In this document: positions 1 to 9,277 of the stretch, piece after piece | Layout of the letters: the number at the start of each line of letters is the position of its first letter | Position numbering within the stretch: position 1 is the first letter of the stretch | Assembly (NCBI RefSeq): GCF_000295935.2 | Contig: NZ_ALWO02000037.1 | Location: forward strand, 26,259-90,258 | Origin: Indibacter alkaliphilus LW1 | GTDB lineage: Bacteria > Bacteroidota > Bacteroidia > Cytophagales > Cyclobacteriaceae | Reading direction: 5' to 3' | Length of the DNA: 64,000 nt | The notes under the pieces: generated by a model | The model's database searches: none | What the model saw: only the letters and a program-made list of their open reading frames with translations | Told to the model about the DNA's origin: nothing | Made by a program: the position numbers and the translations under genes

Positions 1-129
1 TGCCTTGTTGCTGCCAGTTACACAGAAGTCTATGACATAGCCTCTGTGTTTTTCAGCTCATTTTCCAAAACAGAACAGAATGATATTTTTGGAGAAAATG
101 CTTGTAGATTTTATGGGCTCAAAGGGTAA
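1..129 (+). CDS. Amidohydrolase-family sugar lactonase, C-terminal fragment (partial)
   Basis: Only the last 42 codons and the stop lie in the window; the frame is open from base 1. The tail ends IFGENACRFYGL, the usual end of amidohydrolase-2 family lactonases, where a final GENA.RFY segment closes the TIM barrel. The family includes L-fuconolactonase and L-rhamnonolactonase, which hydrolyse sugar lactones to aldonic acids in the cytoplasm. The SDR gene starts 6 bases after this stop and a FucP-like permease follows, so L-fuconolactone is the likely substrate; that is inferred from neighbours. The catalytic metal ligands are outside the window. Confidence 0.7.
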   Translation, partial: CLVAASYTEVYDIASVFFSSFSKTEQNDIFGENACRFYGLKG

Positions 130-135
130 AAAAAG

Positions 136-921
136 ATGAACTTAAACTTAAAAGATAAGGTCTACCTCATCTCAGGGGGAGCTAAGGGTATAGGAGAAGC
201 AATCAGTAGGATACTGGCAGAGGAAGGTGCTATCCCAGTGCTCATCGACCCTTCATTAGAAGAAGGAAAAAAAATCATCAAGGATATAGAAGATAATGGC
301 GGGAAAGCAGCTCAATATGCTCACCGTCTAAGCCAAACAAAAGATGCTCAGAATGCTGTGGAATTTGTAATCGAAAAATTTGGACGGATAGACGGGGTGG
401 TCAATAATGCCGGTGCAAATGATAGCGTAGGTCTGGAAAAAGGAAGCCCGGAATCTTTCCGATCCTCGGTAGAAAAAAACCTTGGCCATTACTATGATTT
501 GGTACATTTTGCACTTCCATATCTCAAAAATAGCCGTGGTGCTATTGTCAATATCAGCAGCAAAACAGCCATCACTGGTCAAGGAAATACAAGTGGCTAC
601 ACTGCGGCCAAAGGAGCGCAGCTTTCTCTGACCAGAGAATGGGCCGTGGAACTTCTTCCCTATGGAATCAGAGTAAATGCAGTCATTCCAGCTGAAGTCA
701 TGACTCCACTTTACAAAACCTGGCTGGACACATTTGAAAACCCCAACGAAAAAAGGTCTGAAATTGAGAAAAGAATTCCACTGGAAAACAGGATGACCAA
801 GCCTCAGGAAATTGCTGATATGGTCGTTTTTCTACTTTCTCCAAGATCCTCGCATACCACAGGGCAACTTATTTTTGTGGATGGGGGCTATACCCATCTT
901 GATAGAGCCATAGGAACTTAA
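136..921 (+). CDS. SDR-family sugar (acid) dehydrogenase, probably in L-fucose catabolism
   Basis: A 261-residue classical short-chain dehydrogenase, normal for the family. The nucleotide-binding motif is SGGAKGIG (residues 13-20), NNAG is at 90-93, and the catalytic residues are Ser141/142, Tyr155 and Lys159 (YTAAK). The C-terminus GQLIFVDGGYTHLDRA is typical of sugar dehydrogenases. It sits between a sugar lactonase tail (6 bases upstream) and a FucP-type permease (68 bases downstream). In the non-phosphorylating fucose route such an SDR acts as L-fucose dehydrogenase or 2-keto-3-deoxy-L-fuconate dehydrogenase; sequence alone does not decide which. NAD versus NADP use cannot be read with confidence. 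Confidence 0.8.
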   Translation: MNLNLKDKVYLISGGAKGIGEAISRILAEEGAIPVLIDPSLEEGKKIIKDIEDNGGKAAQYAHRLSQTKDAQNAVEFVIEKFGRIDGVVNNAGANDSVGLEKGSPESFRSSVEKNLGHYYDLVHFALPYLKNSRGAIVNISSKTAITGQGNTSGYTAAKGAQLSLTREWAVELLPYGIRVNAVIPAEVMTPLYKTWLDTFENPNEKRSEIEKRIPLENRMTKPQEIADMVVFLLSPRSSHTTGQLIFVDGGYTHLDRAIGT

Positions 922-989
922 ATTCCATCTAAATACAAAACCTATCCCTTTCAAAAATGAAACGCATTGCTGAATCAAATTGAGAAAAA

Positions 990-2285
990 ATGACAAACTC
1001 CCCAGTAGTTCCAAAAAATCTGCTTTTGCCTTTCATTTTGATTACTTCTTTGTTTGCACTTTGGGGTTTTGCCAATGACATCACCAACCCCATGGTTGCA
1101 GCATTTAAGCGTGTTCTCGAATTGAATAATGTTCGGGCTTCTTGGGTTCAATTGGCGTTTTACGGGGGGTATTTCACAATGGCCTTGCCTGCTGCCATTT
1201 TTATAAAAAAATACTCTTACAAAACCGGAGTCTTGATTGGGCTTTCTCTTTATGCTTTTGGGGCACTGCTTTTTTATCCTGCAGCCGCCTGGGAAAGTTA
1301 TGGTTTTTTCCTCACTGCATTGTATATCCTGACTTTTGGTCTGGCTTTTCTTGAAACTACCGCCAACCCCTATGTCTTGGCAATGGGGCCAGAGGAAACT
1401 GCTACGCAGCGCCTGAATTTTGCCCAGGCTTTCAACCCAATGGGGGCACTGGCTGGATTGTTTGTCGCCAAAGAATTTATCCTGAACGCGCTCCAGTCAA
1501 ATAATGTAGACCTAGAAGGGAATCTCATTTTCCCTAGTTTGGATGAAAGTGCGAAAGCAATGATCAGAACCAATGACCTGATGGTCATAAGGAATCCATA
1601 CGTAATTTTAGGTTTGGTAGTGATAGCTCTTGCTGTATTGATTGCTACGGTCAAAATGCCCGAAAATTTATCAAAAGATAAAAAGCTGGACTTCTATCCT
1701 TCCATGAAAAGGCTTTTCAGCAATCCCAAGTTCAGGGAGGGGGTCATCGCACAGATGTTTTATGTAGGCGCCCAGATTATGGTATGGACCTATATTTATC
1801 AATATGCCGAAGTGCTGGGTATCGACAATGCCACTGCAGTGAACTATGCCTATACTGCACTCATCTTGTTTTTGGTCGGAAGATGGGTTTGTACATACCT
1901 GATGCGCTTTATCAATTCCGCAAAACTGCTTTTGATTTTTTCGGTTAGCGCTGCGATGCTTACAATTGGAACAATTTTTCTGACAGGTATGGCCGGACTT
2001 TATTGCCTGGTAGGCATCTCCTTTACCATGTCATTGATGTTTCCTACCATTTATGGGATAGCTTTGGAGGGACTGGGGGAAGACGCCAAGTATGGAGCAG
2101 CATTCTTAGTTATGGCCATTGTCGGCGGTGCAGTCATGCCAACCCTTCAAGGAGTGATTTTAGATTTAGGAGGTCCAAATTACGACGACATCCAAATCTT
2201 GGGAGTACCGGAAGTCAACTTTTCATTTATTCTACCCTTGATCTGTTTTGCTGTAGTAGGAGTTTTTGCCTATAGAAGGGCGTAA
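990..2285 (+). CDS. fucP: L-fucose:H+ symporter family permease (MFS)
   Basis: 431 residues with about 12 hydrophobic helices, an inner-membrane major facilitator of the FHS/FucP family. The N-terminal GFANDITNP places Asp30 where E. coli FucP has the proton-coupling Asp46, and FLETTANPYV places Glu122 where FucP has Glu135. RLNFAQAFNPMG (141-152) is another family signature. The central loop (about 220-245) is hydrophilic as expected. It is the third gene of the fucose-type cluster and would import the sugar oxidised by the upstream enzymes. Other FHS members carry glucose, galactose or N-acetylglucosamine, so fucose specificity is inferred from context. Confidence 0.8.
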   Translation: MTNSPVVPKNLLLPFILITSLFALWGFANDITNPMVAAFKRVLELNNVRASWVQLAFYGGYFTMALPAAIFIKKYSYKTGVLIGLSLYAFGALLFYPAAAWESYGFFLTALYILTFGLAFLETTANPYVLAMGPEETATQRLNFAQAFNPMGALAGLFVAKEFILNALQSNNVDLEGNLIFPSLDESAKAMIRTNDLMVIRNPYVILGLVVIALAVLIATVKMPENLSKDKKLDFYPSMKRLFSNPKFREGVIAQMFYVGAQIMVWTYIYQYAEVLGIDNATAVNYAYTALILFLVGRWVCTYLMRFINSAKLLLIFSVSAAMLTIGTIFLTGMAGLYCLVGISFTMSLMFPTIYGIALEGLGEDAKYGAAFLVMAIVGGAVMPTLQGVILDLGGPNYDDIQILGVPEVNFSFILPLICFAVVGVFAYRRA

Positions 2286-2645
2286 CCAAAGAAATGTTAA
2301 AAGCCCTATTTTTGAACTTAAAATAATGCAATTCAGTCCTTTCTCTATTGGTGAAAAATACAAAAAGTCTAAACTCAGGTGAATTTAGGTTAATCCTCCT
2401 TTCGTTCAACAAGCAAAATTTTGAAACCACTTTTTCTCTTGTCAAACTAAAAAAAATGAATAATAAATTCTAATAAAAAAAAGGTTTGGAATATGATTTA
2501 ATTGAAGCTATTTTTCCGTTTATACAAGCGATTTAGGATTCCTATTTGGTATTTTATACCAGATAAACCTAAAACCTTGAGGGTAAAATCCGGATATTTA
2601 TTATCTTGATATTACACATTCTAATTCACACTGAAGGACAGGACA
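2286..2645. other. Intergenic region with nested inverted repeat
   Basis: A 360-base AT-rich gap between the permease and the propeller sensor, without a credible gene. The most structured part is 2532-2573: an outer pair TTTAGG/CCTAAA encloses an inner pair TGGTAT/ATACCA (2547-2552 and 2556-2561). It lies about 70 bases before the sensor start, so it could be an operator or a 5' UTR hairpin. No T-run follows, so it is not a standard terminator. Confidence 0.5.
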
Positions 2646-5330
2646 TTGAACTTGGGGCTAAATAAAATCATCTGTTTGATTATTATATCTTTCCTGACCT
2701 TCAGCAGATCATTGGAAGCAAAACCCTTTGAAGCTGAGTTTGAGGAAAACATTAAAAAACTCAAAAACAGAAATGAGCATGTTGTAGAGTTATGGGACAA
2801 TACAAGAGGATTGCCCCAAAATGCTATCTACGCCATGAATTTTGATCATGCGGGATTTTTGTGGATGGCCACTGAGGAAGGCCTTGCCCGACATGATGGT
2901 TTGGAAATCAAAGTATTTGATAAAGGAGGTTATAATCGAATGCTTGATCAGACCTACTATTCATTTTTTAAAGGTAAAAGCGGAATTTGGGCCTCATCAG
3001 ACAGGAGCATCGCTTTACTCGATAAAACAATCACAAAGGTAATTGACTGCAATCACATCGCTGATAATTCGTGGATCATGACCCTTTCAGAAGATGACAA
3101 TGGCTACCTATGGATAGGTACACAAGATGGCAATGTACATCTCTGGAAAAACGACACTTTCAGCCTTTTACCCAATTGGAAACCAGAGCAGGGAACCGAA
3201 ACACAAAGCCTTTTCCACAAGGGAGATGGCATTATGCTGATAGGCACCAATAATGGTCTCTATGAGTACAATTACCAAAAGAACACCCACAGACTCCTGA
3301 CAGAAAGGAATATTGTAGCAAGGAAAGTACAGGTAGAAGGTGGTCGCATTTATATAGCCGTTCCGGAAAAGGGTGTTTATCGAGTTGAGGAGGATATGAA
3401 ATTGGTAGAGTTGGTTTCATTTGAGAAAATCAAAGATGTCGGATTTCATACTATTACTAAAGATAAGTACAACAATTTATGGGCAGGCTCAACAGAAAAT
3501 GGACTTATTCGCATTCATAGTGGGGGAATTGAGCGTTTTTATTTCGATGAAATAAAAAACTATACGATCCGGAATATTCAATATGATGGAGAGAATCTAT
3601 ACTTGGGAACACATGGGCGTGGATTGGTAATTGTAAAGCCAGCTAAAGTTCAAAAAATCAACCATCAGGAATTGAGGGAGAAAAATGTAAAAGCACTTTT
3701 CCAAGACAGCAATGACAACTACTGGATAGGTACCAAGTCTGAGGGAGTTTACAAAATTGAAAATGGAGCTATCAAATCCTTCAATACAAGTAATGGACTA
3801 CTTCTGAACTGGGTCAATACCATAGGGGAAGATAAGAACAATATCTATGTAGGATCTACAGCTGGGATTTCCATAATCGATAAAAAAACTGAAAAAATCA
3901 TCGGGTCGATTACCGAAAAGACAGGATTAAAGAGTAATTATGTTTATGTAGTATTTGAGGACTCAAAAGAAACTTTGTGGATTCTGACCCGATATGGAGG
4001 CTTACACTATAGGGAAAAAGGAGGCGAGCTCAAAAGAGTATCTTTACCGGATAAATTCAGAAATACTAATTTCAATACAATCAAAGAACTTCAGAATGGT
4101 GAACTGATGATTGGTTCTATGAATTATGGTGCGTTTCGAATTGCAGATCATGAATTCAAGGAAAATATTGACTTACCGCTAAAACCTGGGGAAAATGTAA
4201 TTTATGCCATCCATCAAGATAGTTCAGGTGATTTATGGTTTGGAACACATGGTGGGATTGTACTTTACAAAGATGGGAAATTCAGTCGCTTAACAAGGGA
4301 AAATGGGTTAAGCTCAGTTTCAGTTTTCAGCATAACGCATGATGGTAAAAGAGGGATTTGGATCAGCAATAATTTTGGGGTTCAATATTTCCCGGAAAAA
4401 GAATTGGAAAAATTTAAAACCTCTGAATCTGAAAGCTTTCATGCAGCCTCTGTAGTCTACAATAAAAGTCATGGAATGCCCAATTCAGAAACAAACGGGT
4501 TGATTTTTCCTGCAGCCTTCAAAGATAACACAGGGAAAATCTGGATTCCAACAGTGGAAGGTGTCGGAATTATCAATCCCATGAATATGGAACTGAAAGA
4601 CAACTCTGCCAACTTCAAGTGGGATGAGTTGCTCTTGGGAGGAGAAAAAATCTCTATAGAAAATGAAGGGCTTCTAATTCCTGCTGGCACCTCAAGTTTT
4701 CAGGTATCCTTTTCAAACATTGATTTTACCAATCCGTCTGAATTCACTTTGTACCAAAGAATCCCAAGTAAAAATGAACAATGGATACCGATCCGGGAAC
4801 AGAGATCTATCATCTTCAGCGGGTTGAGACCTGGGAATTATGAACTTCAGGTAAGGGTCATGAGAAATGGGCAACTGGACGGCATTCATACCCTCCCAAT
4901 GGAAGTCAAAGCTTTTTTCTTTGAAATGATATGGTTTAGATTAATAGTAGTTTCTTTGGCATGTATTTTGGCATATTTCATTGTAACCTACATCGCTAAG
5001 GTCAAAGTCAATAATACTTTAGAAAAATTGGTTCAGGAAAGAACTTTGGAACTCAGTAGCACAAACGACCTTTTGAAAGAGGCTTTGACAAAAATTGAAT
5101 CCCAAAACTACAGTCTCAAAGAAATCACATGGCAGCAATCCCACCTGGTCAGAGCCCCTCTGACCAAAGCATTGGGACTTACACATCTTCTCATCAATTA
5201 CCCCAAGTATAAGGAGGTGGGTAAGAGTAAAGATCAAGTAAAAAAAGAAATACTAGAAACATTGGAGCAGTTGGACAAAATTGTGCGCGAAACACACAAA
5301 AGGTCTGAGAGTTTGGTTAATAACAAATGA
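2646..5330 (+). CDS. Reg_prop/Y_Y_Y propeller sensor with a histidine-kinase dimerisation-like domain but no ATPase domain
   Basis: 894 residues from a TTG start; this start gives a good signal peptide (1-25), while the first internal ATG falls inside the propeller. The periplasmic part holds many two-component-regulator propeller repeats of the type LWIGT..GL (about 35-640) and then a Y_Y_Y-like beta domain (about 680-750). One membrane helix lies at about 763-785, then a coiled coil (786-822), then a short DHp-like segment with QSHLVRAPL, putative phospho-acceptor His833. The protein ends about 60 residues later with no HATPase_c N, G1 or G2 box. It overlaps the next gene, a response regulator, by 4 bases (ATGA). 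It probably senses a periplasmic ligand. It cannot phosphorylate itself unless a kinase acts in trans. Confidence 0.85.
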   Translation: MNLGLNKIICLIIISFLTFSRSLEAKPFEAEFEENIKKLKNRNEHVVELWDNTRGLPQNAIYAMNFDHAGFLWMATEEGLARHDGLEIKVFDKGGYNRMLDQTYYSFFKGKSGIWASSDRSIALLDKTITKVIDCNHIADNSWIMTLSEDDNGYLWIGTQDGNVHLWKNDTFSLLPNWKPEQGTETQSLFHKGDGIMLIGTNNGLYEYNYQKNTHRLLTERNIVARKVQVEGGRIYIAVPEKGVYRVEEDMKLVELVSFEKIKDVGFHTITKDKYNNLWAGSTENGLIRIHSGGIERFYFDEIKNYTIRNIQYDGENLYLGTHGRGLVIVKPAKVQKINHQELREKNVKALFQDSNDNYWIGTKSEGVYKIENGAIKSFNTSNGLLLNWVNTIGEDKNNIYVGSTAGISIIDKKTEKIIGSITEKTGLKSNYVYVVFEDSKETLWILTRYGGLHYREKGGELKRVSLPDKFRNTNFNTIKELQNGELMIGSMNYGAFRIADHEFKENIDLPLKPGENVIYAIHQDSSGDLWFGTHGGIVLYKDGKFSRLTRENGLSSVSVFSITHDGKRGIWISNNFGVQYFPEKELEKFKTSESESFHAASVVYNKSHGMPNSETNGLIFPAAFKDNTGKIWIPTVEGVGIINPMNMELKDNSANFKWDELLLGGEKISIENEGLLIPAGTSSFQVSFSNIDFTNPSEFTLYQRIPSKNEQWIPIREQRSIIFSGLRPGNYELQVRVMRNGQLDGIHTLPMEVKAFFFEMIWFRLIVVSLACILAYFIVTYIAKVKVNNTLEKLVQERTLELSSTNDLLKEALTKIESQNYSLKEITWQQSHLVRAPLTKALGLTHLLINYPKYKEVGKSKDQVKKEILETLEQLDKIVRETHKRSESLVNNK

Positions 5331-5740
5331 GTACAAAAACGAAAATACTGATAATTGATGATGATCCTGGGGTAATATTTTTACATAAAATTATTATCAG
5401 GGAATCCGGGCTTTGCAAGGAGCCGGCAAGTTTTGAAGAGGCCAAAGAGGCCCTTAATTATATTTTATCTGAATCCGGGAGTGATACCAGATTTTTGCTC
5501 TTTTTGGATATCAATATGCCATATATGAATGGTTGGGAATTTTTGGAAAAACTCAGTCCTAAAGTAAACCCAGATCATGTAAAGGTTATCATGGTAACCT
5601 CTTCTCTTTCCCATGCAGATAGAGAAAAAGCAAGGTCTTACAAGTTGGTCTATGATTTTCTTGAAAAGCCCTTAGTGGATAGCCAATGCAAACAAATCCA
5701 TCAAAAACTCAATGGTTGGATCAATGACTACGTAAAATAA
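5327..5740 (+). CDS. Single-domain response regulator (CheY-like)
   Basis: 137 residues, one receiver domain and no output domain. The acidic pocket is Asp11-Asp13, the phospho-acceptor is Asp61 in FLDINMP, and the switch residues are Thr91 and Lys114 in LEKPL. The start overlaps the stop of the propeller sensor (ATGA), so the two are translationally coupled and should work together. With no DNA-binding domain it must act by protein contact or as a phosphorelay intermediate. Related receivers follow DHp proteins carrying the same QSH.VRAPL motif in Bacteroidota. A strong terminator follows directly. Confidence 0.9.
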   Translation: MSTKTKILIIDDDPGVIFLHKIIIRESGLCKEPASFEEAKEALNYILSESGSDTRFLLFLDINMPYMNGWEFLEKLSPKVNPDHVKVIMVTSSLSHADREKARSYKLVYDFLEKPLVDSQCKQIHQKLNGWINDYVK

Positions 5741-5745
5741 TGGTC

Positions 5746-5784
5746 AAAAAAAGCCGTCACTTCTAAAGAAGTGACGGCTTTTTT
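5746..5784. terminator. Bidirectional intrinsic terminator
   Basis: Arms AAAAAAGCCGTCACTTC and GAAGTGACGGCTTTTTT form a perfect 17-bp stem with a 4-base loop, A-run on the left and T-run on the right. It separates the response regulator (+) from the tricorn-type protease (-) and can serve both. Confidence 0.9.
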
Positions 5785-5803
5785 ATGTTGATCAGAAATG
5801 CAC

Positions 5804-8800
5804 CTACTGCACTTCCTTCATCAGCTCTTCGACTGCTTTTTCCAATTGCTGATCTACGCCTTTATCAATTTTTCCCGGCATGTTTTTCACCTGGAATTGA
5901 GGCTTGGTTTCATTGTTTTCCATCCAGTTTCCTGCTTTATCTTTGGCAGAAATAGGTACTATTCCCCATCGGCCTCCATTGGGCAACATTTCCCAGCCGG
6001 CAAAAGAACAGGTTCCAGGAGTTGGCATTCCCACGGTTTTTCCGATTTTAAGATCTGTATAACCACAAGCAAAACAATGCCCATCAGAATAATTTGCTTC
6101 ATTAAACATTGCCAGTGTAGGCTTGGTCCATCTGAATGTAGGCTCATAGCCTACATCTCTGTCCTCAGTAGCGTAGGTAATGAATTTTTCACCTGTGAAA
6201 AACATCGCTAAATCAGCTACCAAGTCTCCTCCTCCATTAAACCTGGTATCAACAATGACACCTTCCCTGTCGTGGTATTTACCCATCATTTCTTCATAGG
6301 TCGTTCTATATGGCCCATCAGACATTCCGGGGATATGGACATATCCAAGTTTCCCACCACTTAGTCTGTCTACCTCCGCCTGATTGCGTTTCACCCATCT
6401 TTTATACAGTAATCTATTTTCTTCTGCCAAAGTAATTGGCTTTACAGTGACTTGCTTTCTGGCATTGTTATTCGGATCTATCAACTCCAAAAGTGTGAAC
6501 TTATCTGCCTTTCTGTTTAAATACCAGGCCAGGTCTTTATCAGTGCCAATTAACTCTCCATCAATTTTCTCGATAACCATTCCTGCCTGAACCTCCAAGC
6601 CAGATTTATCCAGAGGCCCATCTTTGATGATTTCTTTTATTTTAATTCCATTTTCTTTGTGTCCATAATCCATAAAAACCCCCAAAGATGCCGTAGCATC
6701 GGATTGTGGAATAGACCTATTATAACTCGCTCCTGCATGAGACACATTCAATTCTCCTATCATCTCAGAAGCCATTTCAGAAAACTCATATCCGTTTCCA
6801 ATATAAGGTAGATATTTCCTGTATTGCTCGGTCAGCTCATCCCAATCGACCCCATGCATATCTGAAGTATAAAAAGCTCCTTTTGTTCTGATCTTGATAT
6901 GTTCAAACATTTGCTCAAACTCAGCTTCTTTATCCAAGGTCATCTCGCCGGCAATTTTGATCTGTTCCCGCTTACTACCACTGTCTGTAATTTTGGAGAT
7001 ATTTCCCCCTGAAAGCAGATATAGGTTTTTCATCTCCTTATCCCAAGTTAGGCTTCCATAGCTGGCGTCCAGCTTCAACTCCATCTTGGTTTCCTTGGTC
7101 CGTAGGTTGGTACTCCAGAGGTTCATGCCCTTTTCAAAGCGTGCAAGGTAGAGTAACTTCTCACCTTCTTTATCCAAAACGGCATCTCCCAATTGGGCAG
7201 AATGAATAGTTAATTTAGACTTCCTCTCCCTTAAATCTTCCCAGTCTATCTTTAAGTTATCTACTTTTTTTGAATCGTCCCCCTTCTTATCTTCTTTTTT
7301 ATCCTCATCCTTTTTACCTGCCTTTTCCACTTCCTTCATCAAGTCAAAATCTTCCTTGCTTAAATTGAATTTATCATAAGCTTCCTTGGTAAAGAATAAT
7401 GTAAAAACATCATTTTGGGATCCACCGCTTGTGGCAAAACTCTTCAATCCATCTCTGTTGGAAAACCAGATCATTTGTTTTCCTTCATTTACCCATTTTG
7501 GATTGCTATCTCCATATCCACTTTGGGTGAGGTTAAGCATTTCTTTTTTACCTGTTGCATCCAATAAAACCACTTCTCCATTAGCCATGGTAGGTCTAAA
7601 AGATGCAAGTAGCCATTTGCTATCTGGGCTCCATTCGAAATACTGATCTCCGTCTCTCATGTGGAAAAGATGTTCAGGAGTCATCAAAGTAGTAGTTTCT
7701 TTGCTAGAAAGGTCCAACACTTTAAGTGTTCTTCGATCTTCAATATAGGCCAGTTTTTTTCCGTCAGGGGATATTTTTGGCAAATAGCAATCTACTTCTT
7801 TACTGACAAGTACCTCTTCTTTTAGCAAAGTGCTGGCAAAAAAGAAAGGTTCTTCAGCGTCTCTCACCTTACTTACTTTAAAAATCTTCCACCTACCATC
7901 TCTTTCTGAAGCATATATGATGGATTTACCGTCAGGTGCAAATTCCACAAAACTTTCCTGGTTGGGTGTGTTGGTCACTCTTTTGGTGATAGCCCCGTCC
8001 ACGGATGTTACAAAAACTTCCCCTCGGGCTATGAATGCTATTTCCTTTCCGTCTGGTGAAACTGACATTTCCCTGACCCCGCCGTTGATGCTGATATAAC
8101 TGTCCGGATTGGCAGAAGCTTGGGTTCTGATGGAAACTTCCAGCTTTTGGGGGGACTCACCATCTCTCAAAGTATAAAGTTCACCATCATAGGAGAAACT
8201 CATTAATCCATCATTAGCTATACTCAGAAATCTTACTGGAAAATTCTCCAATGAAGTGATCGCTGCTTTTTGTTTGGGATTATCCATTGCCATTTTAAAG
8301 ACATTGAAGCTTCCTTCGGCTTCACTCAAGTAGTAAACCGTATTTCCATCTGAGGAAAAAACAGGATTTCTATCCTCACCCTCAAAATCAGTGAGCATTT
8401 GGTGCGATTCGGTCTCAGCATCATAAACCCATATATCCCGGGTGATGGCTGAAGTATGTTTCTTTCTCCAAATATTTTCTCCACCTTTTTTATCATGATA
8501 AATCATTTTGCTGCCATCAGAATTTACCTGAACATATTCTGCAGGGATAGTCCAGACTTGGTCAACCCTTCCTCCTTTTGCAGGAACCTGATACAGCTCT
8601 GGCTGTGATGCAGTTGGATATTGCCTATGCTCGGCAAGATCTTGTCTTACACCTCCAAAAATGACAGCTTGGTCATCTGATGAAAAAGAATAAGGCATTT
8701 CATCATTTGAATGGAAAGTCAAGCGACTGGCCATTCCTCCTCCGGAGTCCATGACGAAAACATCAAAATTACCATAGCGGTCAGATGCAAAAGCAATTTT

Positions 8801-9034
8801 ACTCCCATCCTTGCTCCAGACAGGCATGAAGTCATGTGCATCGTGAAATGTCAGTTGGGTAGCATTCCCTCCCTTACTGGAAACTGTGTATAGATCACCC
8901 TTAAATGTAAATGCTATGGTAGTCCCGTCAGGGGAAATAGCCGGATAACGAAGCCACTTAGGGTTTTCCTGAGCATATGAGGAAAACACCAAAAAGACCA
9001 GCATTATGGCCATCATCATTTTCAAATTCTGCAT
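5804..9034 (-). CDS. Tricorn-type S41 family protease, secreted
   Basis: 1076 residues from the chosen ATG. An upstream in-frame ATG at 9076 would add 14 residues ahead of the signal peptide MQNLKMMMAIMLVFLVFSSY, so the shorter form is preferred. Order: signal peptide; two TolB/PD40-type propeller halves with repeated S.DG motifs (about 25-590); a charged Lys/Asp/Glu linker (about 575-605); tricorn C1 core with VSHAG, whose Ser-His match the tricorn Ser745/His746 pair; PDZ; S41 catalytic domain with YSDG (nucleophile Ser about 983) and a late Glu in MENNE. It should cleave peptides in the periplasm or at the envelope. It is a single gene, convergent with the response regulator. Confidence 0.88.
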   Translation of the reverse strand: MQNLKMMMAIMLVFLVFSSYAQENPKWLRYPAISPDGTTIAFTFKGDLYTVSSKGGNATQLTFHDAHDFMPVWSKDGSKIAFASDRYGNFDVFVMDSGGGMASRLTFHSNDEMPYSFSSDDQAVIFGGVRQDLAEHRQYPTASQPELYQVPAKGGRVDQVWTIPAEYVQVNSDGSKMIYHDKKGGENIWRKKHTSAITRDIWVYDAETESHQMLTDFEGEDRNPVFSSDGNTVYYLSEAEGSFNVFKMAMDNPKQKAAITSLENFPVRFLSIANDGLMSFSYDGELYTLRDGESPQKLEVSIRTQASANPDSYISINGGVREMSVSPDGKEIAFIARGEVFVTSVDGAITKRVTNTPNQESFVEFAPDGKSIIYASERDGRWKIFKVSKVRDAEEPFFFASTLLKEEVLVSKEVDCYLPKISPDGKKLAYIEDRRTLKVLDLSSKETTTLMTPEHLFHMRDGDQYFEWSPDSKWLLASFRPTMANGEVVLLDATGKKEMLNLTQSGYGDSNPKWVNEGKQMIWFSNRDGLKSFATSGGSQNDVFTLFFTKEAYDKFNLSKEDFDLMKEVEKAGKKDEDKKEDKKGDDSKKVDNLKIDWEDLRERKSKLTIHSAQLGDAVLDKEGEKLLYLARFEKGMNLWSTNLRTKETKMELKLDASYGSLTWDKEMKNLYLLSGGNISKITDSGSKREQIKIAGEMTLDKEAEFEQMFEHIKIRTKGAFYTSDMHGVDWDELTEQYRKYLPYIGNGYEFSEMASEMIGELNVSHAGASYNRSIPQSDATASLGVFMDYGHKENGIKIKEIIKDGPLDKSGLEVQAGMVIEKIDGELIGTDKDLAWYLNRKADKFTLLELIDPNNNARKQVTVKPITLAEENRLLYKRWVKRNQAEVDRLSGGKLGYVHIPGMSDGPYRTTYEEMMGKYHDREGVIVDTRFNGGGDLVADLAMFFTGEKFITYATEDRDVGYEPTFRWTKPTLAMFNEANYSDGHCFACGYTDLKIGKTVGMPTPGTCSFAGWEMLPNGGRWGIVPISAKDKAGNWMENNETKPQFQVKNMPGKIDKGVDQQLEKAVEELMKEVQ

Positions 9035-9277
9035 AAAATAATTGTTGTTTTGCCTTAAAAATAGATAAAAGCTCAAGAACTAGCTCCATAATTTTTCAAG
9101 AAGGTGAAAAATGGATATAGATGCTGTTTTTTAGGTTTCAAAAACCTTTCAAACTTATGGGAAAAGAAACTCTGGATATCATATAAAAAAGGATGATTAA
9201 AATCATAAAGCTCTTAAAGAAAATTAAGTAGCTTGAGATTTGAAATAAAATTGATTCTAATCTAAAAATATCAACCT

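Noticed and set aside
5798-6211. Plus-strand ORF opposite the tricorn-type protease
   Set aside because: It is a shadow of the protease coding frame; the opposite strand has clear catalytic motifs.
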